Origin: Pararhizobium sp.
GTDB lineage: Bacteria > Pseudomonadota > Alphaproteobacteria > Rhizobiales > Rhizobiaceae
Length of the DNA stretch: 14,283 nt
Direction of reading: 5' to 3'
Assembly: GCA_030655075.1 (NCBI GenBank)
Contig: JAURWE010000071.1
Coordinates: forward strand, 1-14,283
Under the pieces are notes generated by a model. The model saw nothing but the letters and a program-made list of their open reading frames with translations, did no database searches and was not told the origin of the DNA. This document shows, in pieces, positions 1 through 7,969 of the stretch; position 1 is the first letter of the stretch; each line of letters begins with the position of its first letter. The translations under genes were made by a program, and so were the position numbers.

Positions 1-613
1 TCACCGTCCCCTTGCCAATCCCGATTGCGGGAGGCAGCCCGCGGCTCGTCGGTTCGTGGCACATATTCGAACAATCGGGAAAATTGTTCGTCCCATATTC
101 GCGCACGAATATCGAATAGAGAAAGGCCGTCTCGTTCGCGGTCCGGCCCGAGGTGTAGAATTCCGCCTCATCCGGGCTGCCCAGCGCGCGCAGATGCTCC
201 CCGATCAACGCAAAGGCATCGTCCCAGCTCACCGGCACATAATGGTCGGTTGCGGCATCATAACGCATCGGCTCGGTCAGCCGCCCCTGCATCTCCAACC
301 AATAATCCGACTGCTCCATCAGCGCCGCGACGCTGTGCTCCGCAAAAAATTCGCGCGTAATGCGAAACTTCGTCGCTTCATGCGCGAGCGCCTTCGCGCC
401 ATTTTCGCAGAATTCCAGCTTCTTGGTGCAATGCGCGTCGGGAAAGGCACAGCTCGGGCATTTGAAACCGCCCGGCTGGTTCATCGACAACAGCGCGCGT
501 GAGCCTTTGGTGACGACGCTCTGCTCCAGCAGCACCTTCGCGGTCGCGGCCGCCGCGCCCCAACCACCTGCAGGACTATTATATGTTTTATACCGCGGTT
601 TATCGTCAGCCAT
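1..613 (-). CDS. FdhF/YdeP-family molybdopterin oxidoreductase, N-terminal part (cut by window edge)
   Basis: The reading frame stays open from an ATG at 613 to the left edge, giving 204 residues with no stop. The protein starts MADDKPRYKTYNSPAGGWGA and then shows QPGGFKCPSCAFPD (Cys52 and Cys55), FCENGAKA, and further on NMCHEPTSRG. This combination is typical of the YdeP-like branch of the formate dehydrogenase alpha-subunit superfamily, which binds a molybdopterin guanine dinucleotide cofactor. Full-length members have about 750 residues, so most of the protein lies outside the window. YdeP of E. coli is linked to acid resistance, but substrates of the family are poorly defined. No strong Shine-Dalgarno sequence precedes the ATG, and a GTG codon directly upstream is in frame. 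GC-rich codon use matches a host chromosomal gene. The family call is firm; the substrate is unknown. Confidence 0.88.
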   Translation of the reverse strand, partial: MADDKPRYKTYNSPAGGWGAAAATAKVLLEQSVVTKGSRALLSMNQPGGFKCPSCAFPDAHCTKKLEFCENGAKALAHEATKFRITREFFAEHSVAALMEQSDYWLEMQGRLTEPMRYDAATDHYVPVSWDDAFALIGEHLRALGSPDEAEFYTSGRTANETAFLYSIFVREYGTNNFPDCSNMCHEPTSRGLPPAIGIGKGTV

Positions 614-663
614 CACAGCAGATTAAAGCATAGCTACCGCATATCCAACGATCTTTGGTCTTA

Positions 664-1242
664 TCAGAAATCGAAACGCGCCTGCGCCTTCTCGTCCATT
701 TTGTGCGCGGGTGCGGCGCCGGTCGCAACACCTTCGAGTTCGAGCATGCGGGCCTTGGACATCGATCCGCCGGGCGCCGAAAAGCCGCCGATCTTTCCCC
801 CCGCTCCCATCACGCGGTGGCAGGGAACGATCAGCGGCAGCGGATTTTTCGCCATCGCTTGGCCGACGTCGCGCGCATATTCGGGACCCGCGCCCAGCGC
901 CTTTGCAATCGCGCCATAGGTCGTCGTTTCGCCCCATTTCAGCTTGCGCACCAGCGCGTAGACCTGCTCGAAAAACGGGTCCTGCTTACCCATGTCGATC
1001 GGCGTCGCAGCAAAGTCGATCCGCTCGCCAGCAAAATAGCGAACGATGGTATCGGCGACGTCTTGCACGCTGGGCGGGGGTTCGGCGCGCACGGCGCCCG
1101 GTAGTCGGCGAAGCAATGCGCGCTCGGCTTCGCGCGCGCTCGTATCCGGCAGCCGCAAACCCGAAACGCCAACGTCATTCCAACCGAGGGCGACGAAACC
1201 CGCTGCGGTCTCAAACAGGTGATAATCAGTGCGCTTGGGCAT
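664..1242 (-). CDS. ogt: Methylated-DNA--[protein]-cysteine S-methyltransferase (Ogt/MGMT type)
   Basis: This 192-residue protein is a suicide DNA repair enzyme. It moves the alkyl group from O6-alkylguanine in DNA to its own cysteine. The catalytic motif IVPCHRVMG is present with the acceptor Cys141, followed by GKIGGFSAPGG and, earlier, the DNA-binding-domain segment WGETTTYGAIAKALG (about residues 103-117). Its length is slightly above the usual 160-180 residues because of a C-terminal tail of about 20 residues. The start at ATG 1242 has only a weak ribosome site (GCGGGC). The gene lies 50 bp upstream of the YdeP-like gene on the same strand and could share a transcript with it. It reads as a normal host gene. 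The candidate left end of the Tn7-like element lies about 67 bp upstream of its start, inside what should be its promoter region. Confidence 0.93.
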   Translation of the reverse strand: MPKRTDYHLFETAAGFVALGWNDVGVSGLRLPDTSAREAERALLRRLPGAVRAEPPPSVQDVADTIVRYFAGERIDFAATPIDMGKQDPFFEQVYALVRKLKWGETTTYGAIAKALGAGPEYARDVGQAMAKNPLPLIVPCHRVMGAGGKIGGFSAPGGSMSKARMLELEGVATGAAPAHKMDEKAQARFDF

Positions 1243-1563
1243 GCCCGCAATATTTTACCGCTCCCGCCCAAATGCAATATCGGCTGTGCATATTGCCCGG
1301 CGTAGTCCTGTTGGTAAACGTTAGAATCGCCTTTGAAATGCAAGGTTTTCCGCGCTCCAGCAGATTTTACAACTTTAGAGACACAACCAGAAGTGCCTTT
1401 AATCCCTTGAAATGAAAATCCTATCGGCCGAAACGCCGGGAACTCAGCAGCCTTCGGCCTTGGCGACGGGGTAAATCGACAAGATGGTGATGAGTGCCGA
1501 ATCGATCCGTGAGGGCTGGATGCCGCAGAGCCGTCTTCCGCGCTGCGGCCTTGAGCTCTCTGT
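1243..1563. other. Gap between ogt and tniQ; candidate left end of the Tn7-like element
   Basis: About 320 bp without a supported gene. It holds the 5' region of the methyltransferase gene on the left and the 3' flank of tniQ on the right. It contains TGTTGGTAAACG at 1309 and ACAAGATGGTGA at 1479. Both have inverted counterparts near 10237 and 10146 and are therefore candidate transposon-end elements. TTGAAATG occurs twice, near 1333 and 1407. I see no tRNA gene and no convincing terminator. Confidence 0.4.
1479..1490 (+). repeat. 12-bp motif ACAAGATGGTGA, left copy
   Basis: ACAAGATGGTGA, preceded by TCG, lies between ogt and tniQ. The same 12 bases occur in inverted orientation at 10135-10146, preceded by TCGC. 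The inverted placement on either side of the tns genes is what TnsB-binding sites at two transposon ends would show. An exact 12-mer shared by two short intergenic regions is unlikely but not impossible by chance. Confidence 0.35.
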
Positions 1564-3468
1564 TCAACTTCCTAGGCGAGACTTTGCAAACTTGATGCAT
1601 GCCTCACGATCCCATCCGGCGACATGCCTAGTGATATCGGGTGCTTCTGACATCATCCGCCAAACGGACCGCGCATGGATCCCTAGGATGAGGGCAAGCT
1701 CACTCGCCCCTATCCAGCGGCCCGCGAGTGCTAGCACGCGCGGGCGATCGGTAACCAGCGCAACTCCTTGGGACCAGAAATTCAGTTCGCCAGCCTGAAC
1801 GAGTCGCTGAATTGTTGGATGATCAACATTGAGTATATCCATCGTGTCGACCATCGAGATTTCGGTCGCAAACGGGAAGTCGGGCCATTCAGCCTCCTGA
1901 AACGCGAGTTTCTGGAATCGCTCTATATCCTGGATTTGAACAGTAGCTTTCCGAGTGAACTGTCCGGTGCCGGAAAGCCAGTATGGGATTTCGCCGCGCC
2001 GCATCGCACCGAGAACCGCCGCCCAAGGCTTCATGCGCCCCCCTATTAGACGCATCCCTACTCCCAGTGGGATTGCGGAATCTGCGCGTCCATTTTGCGC
2101 ATTGCCCTCCAATTCATCGCAAAAGGTTTTTGCTTCATGTGAAACAAAGCGCAAAACGGAATCAAGATATGTAACCGCAGGATGATCCTCCCGAAATATT
2201 TCTCCTACACATGCCAATTGTTCGCAGGCATAGCGCGGAATTCCGAGATATTGCTCCAAACGGCTTGCACGCTCGGAACCACGTTTGCGGTGAGCGAATT
2301 CGGCGGCGAACAGTTGATCGTATTGAGCGACTGTTCGGGTCCTTTTGACCGTCATGAAATGTTCGATGAGGCCTGCATCGCGCAAGTCAGCTAGTTGGTA
2401 CGCGTTGATGGCAGCCATTCGACAGACCTTCGCGCCGGTTATAATCGGCTTTACTAGTCCGCCCAGAGCCATTCTTGCGTCTTCGAAAACTTCTGGAAGG
2501 GCGGCACGAACAACTGCGATCTGTTCCGGCCTAGCGTTCTGAATGAGACCGAGTTTTCTGAGTGCGGTTCGGAACGAACGATGATGAATGCCATTATCAA
2601 GCCCCGCACGTTCCATCTCAGCGCGCACTTCGTTGCGCAGGCGATTGGGCCACTCTTGGATGAGAAAGGCTCCTCTCGCGACTACGTCGGCCAATATCGA
2701 CGGCTCTAGGCCAAGTACTACGGGCCTTTTCATCTGGATACGGTCGGATCGACACGTCGTGCCCAAGGCGAGAATAAGGTGGGTTAAGACGGTCGCTGGC
2801 AGCGCCGCGACGTCCGGATGAAGTCGGCTAAGCGCTTCACCGCGGACCGCGTTGTCGGCGGAGACCAATTCCGCGAAGGTTCTGTAATCACTAACCAACT
2901 GATCCGGTAACATCTTCTGATCGGGATGTCGCAAGTGAACGCCACAAACGTCGCACCTGTCCAACCCACAGGCTTTCCTCCAGCCGAGCCTTGCTTCACA
3001 ATCGGCGCATTTATCGATCAGGCGCTCAAGGCTTTCTGGGCAATACGGTAACAGTCGGCACATCCAGGAAGCCCTGTGATATGCGTGTATTTTCAGCGAG
3101 GCAGGAGAACACCGGCGAGATTCCAGCTCGAGATAGGGACGGTGAATGGCGCCGCTCCCAAACTTCACCGCCCCAGTGCGGACTGCGCCGATATATGGGT
3201 GACACCGTTCTTCGACATCACGAACCGAGCATCCTATCTTTTGAGCAAGTCGCGGAGCGAGATCACCAAGTTCCTGACCGATCGCGCCTGGGTGAAGCAA
3301 CGTTAGCCCCACCTCCTCTAGGATGACGTTGGTTCGCCCGAGCACATTAAGTCGTGTTGACCGCGCGACCATCCCCGCAAGACTCTCGTCAGGATACGGT
3401 TTGATGGCGACGACAAGAGGCCCTATCGGATGTAAAGAAATGGTCGGGCTGTTTCCTACAAAGCTCAT
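1564..3468 (-). CDS. tniQ: TniQ/TnsD-family target-selection protein
   Basis: This 634-residue protein is the likely target-site selector of the element, linking target DNA to the TnsC ATPase. The N-terminus carries the TniQ signature PYPDESLAGMVARSTRLN (about residues 24-41). A zinc-binding array follows: PYC (Cys143), CADC (Cys154, Cys157) and CDVCGVHL (Cys172, Cys175), with the typical W and G residues between. It is much longer than short TniQ proteins (300-400 residues) and somewhat longer than TnsD (about 500), so a large C-terminal DNA-binding part is expected. The last 90 residues contain two helix-turn-helix-like stretches (DTMDILNVDHPTIQRLVQAG and IGASELALILGIHARSVWRM). Its start overlaps the tnsC stop by 4 bp (ATGA), implying translational coupling. 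It is last in the operon. Which DNA site it recognises cannot be read from the sequence. Confidence 0.93.
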   Translation of the reverse strand: MSFVGNSPTISLHPIGPLVVAIKPYPDESLAGMVARSTRLNVLGRTNVILEEVGLTLLHPGAIGQELGDLAPRLAQKIGCSVRDVEERCHPYIGAVRTGAVKFGSGAIHRPYLELESRRCSPASLKIHAYHRASWMCRLLPYCPESLERLIDKCADCEARLGWRKACGLDRCDVCGVHLRHPDQKMLPDQLVSDYRTFAELVSADNAVRGEALSRLHPDVAALPATVLTHLILALGTTCRSDRIQMKRPVVLGLEPSILADVVARGAFLIQEWPNRLRNEVRAEMERAGLDNGIHHRSFRTALRKLGLIQNARPEQIAVVRAALPEVFEDARMALGGLVKPIITGAKVCRMAAINAYQLADLRDAGLIEHFMTVKRTRTVAQYDQLFAAEFAHRKRGSERASRLEQYLGIPRYACEQLACVGEIFREDHPAVTYLDSVLRFVSHEAKTFCDELEGNAQNGRADSAIPLGVGMRLIGGRMKPWAAVLGAMRRGEIPYWLSGTGQFTRKATVQIQDIERFQKLAFQEAEWPDFPFATEISMVDTMDILNVDHPTIQRLVQAGELNFWSQGVALVTDRPRVLALAGRWIGASELALILGIHARSVWRMMSEAPDITRHVAGWDREACIKFAKSRLGS

Positions 3469-4448
3469 TTTCCTGCCCCTGCAAAAGGATCAGAAAAGAC
3501 ATATTCTTGAGGAATTGCGAATGATCTCACCGAGAACGACAAATCGTACGCTTCAATAAAATCGGCGTCTCGCCGCGCCGCATGTTCGAGCGCCGCCTCG
3601 ACGAGGCGACAGACCCGACCAACATGACCATCCGACGCCTTCAGTAAGCCCCCGACAATCTCTGATTGACCAAAACCGGACAGTTGCCGAATGGCGCCGG
3701 ACGCAAGCAGCGCGTTGTCGAGATTGATGCAGAACGCTTTGAAAAGTTTCGCCTGCCCGTTCAATTTCGGGTCAAGCGGGCTTAGTTCTAAGGGTGCTCC
3801 GAGGCGGCTGGCCAACTGATCGTTGCGCTCGAAGAATGTTTTGGAGTCAAGATTTCCAGCCAAAACGAGCGGCACGATGCCCTCGTCGAGAAAGTTTTTC
3901 AGCTCGTCGGTGACCTCGTTGCTGTCGCTCCTGGCCTTGGACAAGTGCTGCACTTCATCTACTATGAGGAGCTCCACGCCGCGATACTGCATAAACTCGC
4001 TGGCCCGCTGGAGAACCTGATCGGTGTTGCCCTGATCGGAGTGCGGATCGCCTAGCGATCGTAGGAGCTGCTGACACACCATTTTGACGGTCACGCGCGT
4101 CCTGAGATTCAAGTACAAAACCTGGTATGGATTGGGCTCGTTTCCCTCCGCCGCCATTCGCTCGGCGAGATCGAGGCGGTATCGTTCGAGTGTCTTTGAT
4201 TTTCCAGCCTGCGGCCTCTCAGAAAGGCGAAGGCCGGGCAGCGGAACTCCACGGATCCTCACTGTTTTAAGGCGCAGCGCTTCGATGCGGGCCATAACCG
4301 CTTCCTGCGGCGCGTGGGGCACGATGATGGCTTTGAACGCTTTCATGGCCGCGACCTCTCGCAAGGTTGCAGCCATGTCGTATTGGGCAGCTGCATGGCC
4401 GGTCTGGGGGACGGGCGAGCCGTCCCCCTTTCGGTTGAATGTGGTCAC
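3465..4448 (-). CDS. tnsC: TnsC/TniB-type AAA+ ATPase transposition regulator
   Basis: This 327-residue AAA+ protein would assemble on target DNA with ATP, recruit TnsA and TnsB, and provide target immunity. Visible motifs are an altered Walker A, ERPQAGKSKT, with Gly82-Lys83-Ser84 intact but Glu77 where the first glycine of GxxxxGK[ST] normally stands. Walker B is LLIVDEVQHL (Asp164, Glu165). A sensor-1-like VLAGN follows at 195-199, and an arginine in QLASRLG (Arg215) could be the finger. The length fits TniB/short TnsC rather than Tn7 TnsC (about 555 residues). The gene overlaps tnsB upstream and tniQ downstream by 4 bp each. The C-terminal part (GQSEIVGGLLKASDGHVGRV, then RLVEAALEHAARRD) fits the lid region of this family. 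The family is certain; the effect of the altered P-loop is unknown. Confidence 0.93.
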   Translation of the reverse strand: MTTFNRKGDGSPVPQTGHAAAQYDMAATLREVAAMKAFKAIIVPHAPQEAVMARIEALRLKTVRIRGVPLPGLRLSERPQAGKSKTLERYRLDLAERMAAEGNEPNPYQVLYLNLRTRVTVKMVCQQLLRSLGDPHSDQGNTDQVLQRASEFMQYRGVELLIVDEVQHLSKARSDSNEVTDELKNFLDEGIVPLVLAGNLDSKTFFERNDQLASRLGAPLELSPLDPKLNGQAKLFKAFCINLDNALLASGAIRQLSGFGQSEIVGGLLKASDGHVGRVCRLVEAALEHAARRDADFIEAYDLSFSVRSFAIPQEYVFSDPFAGAGK

Positions 4449-6709
4449 GCATCGTCTCCAAGGGCGCGGTCGCCTTCATCGCCCGCGTCAATGGTACAGT
4501 CGCCATGATTGATGCCCAGGTCGCACAACGCATCGACGTCAACCGAATCCCACATGAAAGCACCAAGGTCTTCCTCGCACTCGAGCGCTCCGTAGCCATT
4601 CGGACGTGCCGGCGGCAGATGCTTGCCTTTGATCTTCTTTTCACGGGCGGGAATTGGCGCCGGGAGGCCATCGTCTTCACGCATCGTATCGACGATAATC
4701 TGGCTGGCGAACGAAACATCGCCGTCAAAGATCGGGCTCGCTGCAGGCTGATCCTTCGAATGGACAGACTGGTAAAGGGCAGCGAAATCGCGGCGACGTT
4801 GGAAGGGGAGCCCAGGGACGATTTCGTCGATCATCTTCAACGTAATCTGACCAGAGCGAAGGCGATCGTTTTGTGAGGAAAAGGGCTCGCGGCGAATTTT
4901 CGCCTGGCGCTTGAACTCATGGTGCTCCCAGCGCGACAGCCGGTGCGTATACTCCGGCTGGGTTGAGGGCAGCGGAAAATATTCGTTCGCGACGGGATTG
5001 TAGACCTCGATGATGTCAAGATTGCCGTCATTGACGCGGATCTTGACCTCAACGGTGGCCGTTCCGTTTTTCCGTCGCGATCGGACGGGCATGGAATTGG
5101 ATAAGGCGTCGAGAAGCATTTCGACGGTCCGGGCATCGCGATAGCGAATGGAATCGAATTCGATGCCGTCGGTGGTCAGGAGCGCAGTCACGGTTCGCCC
5201 CAATGCGCGCCGCACGGGCCTAACATCTTCAAAAGCGTCGGTCGCTCGCTGTTTGCTCTTGCGCATAAAGACTTGCACCGGCGACCAGTCATCGAGACCC
5301 TTAGACGGACTAACATTGTACGCTGCGATAACTTGATCGACTATGCTGCGAAGTTGAGAAAGGGTCAGGACGGCGGAGCCCAGCGCGTCATAATCGAGTT
5401 CTTTAAGCCGCTTGGGGTCAATGACGGTGCCGGGCAGGAGCGCCAATTGCTCCTTGAGCGTACGGAAGAAGCGCTCGAGTGCAGCCTTTGCCGTGGGCAT
5501 TTCGATAGGCGGGAGCAACAGCCCGATGCCTGCCTCGTTGAGGCCCGGCAGCGCAGCAGGGCTCATAAGTGCCTTTTCATTATCCGGCAGGATGGCCGCG
5601 GGCTTCCCGTATATCCATTTGAGATCGGGATATGCGGCAAGCATCTCCGCCGATACCTCCGGCGGACACATGCAGCTGATGATCGCTTCGAACGACGTCT
5701 CGGTCCGGTTTGGCCCTGCGTAGACAGAGTAGCCGATGATCGCGCGCGACAGTGCGCACATCAGTGCCGTGATGCGAACTTTGCAGGCGGGCAGCGCCCA
5801 GTCGTCATCGAATACAATGACCTGCTCCAGCGTCGTCGCGTCCATCAGAACGACTTCGAGAAGGTGATCGACAACGAGCGGCTCTCCAGACCCCTTGAAC
5901 CGGTTGGCGGCTGCCGTCGTGCCGTATTTCGCGGAATAGGTTTCCCGGCACTCGAGATTTCCAACGCGCTTCCGCAGCGCCTCGAATGACGGCAGGACAT
6001 AAGGTTGGCGGCCATCGGCATGCTTGCCGTTGAGTTCTTCGACCTTCTTTTTCAGCCAGCCATAGGCATCGACCATCTTCAGCTTGCGGGTCGCCCAGTA
6101 TAGAAGAGCAGCTGCTTCCAAATGTTGGGCAATGACGGGGTCGAGCGGCGACTGCCCCCGATGACGCCCTGCTGTGGCGACCAGTGAGGCCACGCGACGC
6201 CCGCGCTTCTCAAGCTTGCTCATCCAGCGGCGCACCGCGCAGCCGCTGGGTTTTGGAAAGGCCAAATCAGCCTCCTGCTTTCCGAAATTGTCCACGAGCC
6301 AAGCCTCAACGGCGGCATCGGTTTTTTTGACCTCGTCAGTGAGCGCGCGCCACGCGAGGTTGTGACGCCACAAGGACTTTTTGTCGCGATCTACCGCCGC
6401 GTTCGGATCAAGCAGCGCAAACCGTCCTTGACGATCGCCCTTAGATTCCGCTTTGCCGACGGTGTACAATAGGCCGTCTGCATAGGCGTCCCGCATCCAC
6501 TGGATTGTCGGCGCTGCAAGAGCTCCAGATTTCGCATCGCGAGTTTGCAGCAAGCCCAGTGTGCGGAGATCGCGAAATTCGACAACGCCGCTGTCGTGGA
6601 TTGCTTCGAGACGAACCTCCCGTCCGTCGATCTGGAAAATGTGGCCGACGGACAGATGCATCCATTTGCTCGCAGGCTGTGCAAAAGCGCGGTCAGTATT
6701 ATTGATCAT
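4445..6709 (-). CDS. tnsB: TnsB-like DDE transposase
   Basis: This 754-residue protein is the strand-transfer transposase of the element and should bind the transposon ends. The order is an N-terminal region with helix-turn-helix-like segments (about 60-260), an RNase-H-fold rve core (about 278-480), and a beta-barrel plus C-terminal tail that would contact TnsC. The catalytic triad can be assigned as Asp290 (VVLMDATTLE), Asp376 (AAILPDNEKA) and Glu412 (AKAALERFFRTLKE). AAYNVSPSKGLDDWSPVQVF (from about 464) is the usual post-core segment. Length is typical for TnsB (about 700). The start at ATG 6709 has AAGGA about 8 bases upstream. A 59-bp gap separates it from tnsA, and its stop overlaps the tnsC start (ATGA). 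The triad appears intact, in contrast with the two TnsB-like proteins encoded at 7970-10084. Confidence 0.95.
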   Translation of the reverse strand: MINNTDRAFAQPASKWMHLSVGHIFQIDGREVRLEAIHDSGVVEFRDLRTLGLLQTRDAKSGALAAPTIQWMRDAYADGLLYTVGKAESKGDRQGRFALLDPNAAVDRDKKSLWRHNLAWRALTDEVKKTDAAVEAWLVDNFGKQEADLAFPKPSGCAVRRWMSKLEKRGRRVASLVATAGRHRGQSPLDPVIAQHLEAAALLYWATRKLKMVDAYGWLKKKVEELNGKHADGRQPYVLPSFEALRKRVGNLECRETYSAKYGTTAAANRFKGSGEPLVVDHLLEVVLMDATTLEQVIVFDDDWALPACKVRITALMCALSRAIIGYSVYAGPNRTETSFEAIISCMCPPEVSAEMLAAYPDLKWIYGKPAAILPDNEKALMSPAALPGLNEAGIGLLLPPIEMPTAKAALERFFRTLKEQLALLPGTVIDPKRLKELDYDALGSAVLTLSQLRSIVDQVIAAYNVSPSKGLDDWSPVQVFMRKSKQRATDAFEDVRPVRRALGRTVTALLTTDGIEFDSIRYRDARTVEMLLDALSNSMPVRSRRKNGTATVEVKIRVNDGNLDIIEVYNPVANEYFPLPSTQPEYTHRLSRWEHHEFKRQAKIRREPFSSQNDRLRSGQITLKMIDEIVPGLPFQRRRDFAALYQSVHSKDQPAASPIFDGDVSFASQIIVDTMREDDGLPAPIPAREKKIKGKHLPPARPNGYGALECEEDLGAFMWDSVDVDALCDLGINHGDCTIDAGDEGDRALGDDA

Positions 6710-6768
6710 TTTGATAGTCCTTTTAAAAATATAGGAAAATTATGCCTCGCGACATTTGGGAGACGGGT

Positions 6769-7665
6769 TCAGCGCAGGTCGAGCCGTGCGCGAATGTTGC
6801 GAAGTCGAATGGGAAGTGGCGGGACGGCTGACACCAAGTCGTCACGAGCGGGTGGAGAATTGAGATCGTAACGGACCAGCCGAGCGCAAAGCATCGCGTT
6901 CACGATTTTTCGCGCCACGAGTGGACTGCCGCCGATCTCTTCTTCGACCCGGCCCCTCGCGACGGCGCCGCCCTCAGCGCACAGGAGGCGCTGGACAGAT
7001 TCCGCCTGTCCCGAGCTGAACGCTGTGAAGCGATCGGCGAACGCGGTTGCGACATTGTATCGGCGCCGGGGCGAGGCCTCGAGATCTTCACCGGTGACCT
7101 TCCGGAATTGAACATTCAGCTTCGCCAAGTCGTCCTGGGCGCGCTTCAGAAGGAGCGCATATTCCGGATCGTGGAAATATGACGGGCTGGCCTTCACCTC
7201 TTCAACGATGACATCGCCATGTTCAGTGATTGCAATAAGGTCAGGAGTATAAGTCTTGAGGCCGGCATCGGTCTGCCAGTGCAGCTTGAGGCCATGGAGC
7301 TGAAAATCAACCCAATGAGGATCGACTTCCTTCTCCTTGTAATTCATGCGCTCCCAACCGCTCTCCCCGGTCTGCGTCCGTTTCGACTTAATGCTGAATT
7401 CGGAGAAGGTCGCAGATTTACGATTGAACGTCAGGGCCATAGGCGCCGCTGGGACAGCACAAAAGGCATCCCAAAGCGGCGATGGAAAGCACGTTACCGG
7501 ATGCAGAATCGTGGTGGCCGAATAGAGCGGATGGACACGATTAGGGCCCCCTGCCTTCCCAGCCCGGGAAGGCCCACAAGTAAGATGGTCCGGAATTTTG
7601 ATCGCAGTAAGGGGTTCGCGCGCGCCGCTTTCGACGAACGCGTTCAACAATGTATCGACAGGCAT
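6769..7665 (-). CDS. tnsA: TnsA-like endonuclease
   Basis: TnsA makes the 5'-end cuts that allow cut-and-paste movement with TnsB. From ATG 7665 the product has 298 residues. The PD-(D/E)xK nuclease core is clear: KTYTPDLIAIT (Asp142) followed by GDVIVEEVKAS (Glu156, Lys158). It is preceded by the typical TnsA entry FNRKSATFSEFSIKSKRTQT (about 80-99). The C-terminal third, roughly from residue 195, has the winged-helix character expected for TnsC contact. I chose ATG 7665 because GGAGAA stands at good distance; the longer frame begins with GTG at 7716 and lacks a ribosome site. Either start leaves an unusual N-terminal extension of about 75 residues before the core (Tn7 TnsA has about 273 residues in total). 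It is first in the operon tnsA-tnsB-tnsC-tniQ. Confidence 0.9.
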   Translation of the reverse strand: MPVDTLLNAFVESGAREPLTAIKIPDHLTCGPSRAGKAGGPNRVHPLYSATTILHPVTCFPSPLWDAFCAVPAAPMALTFNRKSATFSEFSIKSKRTQTGESGWERMNYKEKEVDPHWVDFQLHGLKLHWQTDAGLKTYTPDLIAITEHGDVIVEEVKASPSYFHDPEYALLLKRAQDDLAKLNVQFRKVTGEDLEASPRRRYNVATAFADRFTAFSSGQAESVQRLLCAEGGAVARGRVEEEIGGSPLVARKIVNAMLCARLVRYDLNSPPARDDLVSAVPPLPIRLRNIRARLDLR

Positions 7666-7716
7666 AAGGTTCTCCGGCGCGTTTAACGGACGCGACCTAC
7701 CGTTCGCTTCCAGCAC

Positions 7717-7969
7717 GCTGAAAACGGGATGACCGACAATTGGTTATGGAAAACTTCGTTTAGCCGGGCGGCCCCCGACATGAGCATTCACCGACGTCAG
7801 CTCGATAGTGGCTTGGAGATTTAAACATGGCCGTCCTTTTGGCTGCTCAGAGTGGAACATCGTATGACGACTTATCTGACGGTATTTTTACCTCTTGGCA
7901 AGCGCTTTCTGACCATCTATCGGACGGTATTCAGAAAGCCGGAAATTTCGACGGAAGCGACAATTTTTT
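7717..7969. promoter_or_regulatory. Divergent control region between tnsA and the TnsB-like gene, with direct repeats
   Basis: This 250-bp region must hold the promoters of the tns operon (leftward) and of the 7970 gene (rightward). It carries two sets of direct repeats. TATCTGACGGTATT (7873-7886) and TATCGGACGGTATT (7918-7931) differ at one base and are offset by 45 bp. CGACAATTGGTTATGGAAA (7734-7752) resembles CGACAATTTTTTATGAAA (7958-7975), which includes the start codon of the 7970 gene. A weak rightward promoter candidate is TTGGCA (7895-7900) with TATCGG 17 bp later. The repeats may be binding sites for TnsB or for the TnsB-like proteins. The repeats are seen directly; their role is inferred. 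Confidence 0.5.

Noticed and set aside
711..1415. 234-aa open frame on the plus strand across ogt
   Set aside because: It runs antisense to the methyltransferase gene with its intact PCHRV motif. The composition is Arg/Ser-rich with no domain.
1339..1418. tRNA or tmRNA 3' end as an attachment site
   Set aside because: No cloverleaf or T-arm sequence could be built on either strand.
5273..5989. 238-aa open frame on the plus strand inside tnsB
   Set aside because: It is antisense to the conserved DDE core of tnsB. Its Arg/Gln/Cys-rich composition is typical of a shadow of a GC-rich gene.
7717..7969. CRISPR-like array suggested by the spaced direct repeats
   Set aside because: Only two copies of each short repeat, of different kinds, and no cas genes; better explained as protein-binding sites.
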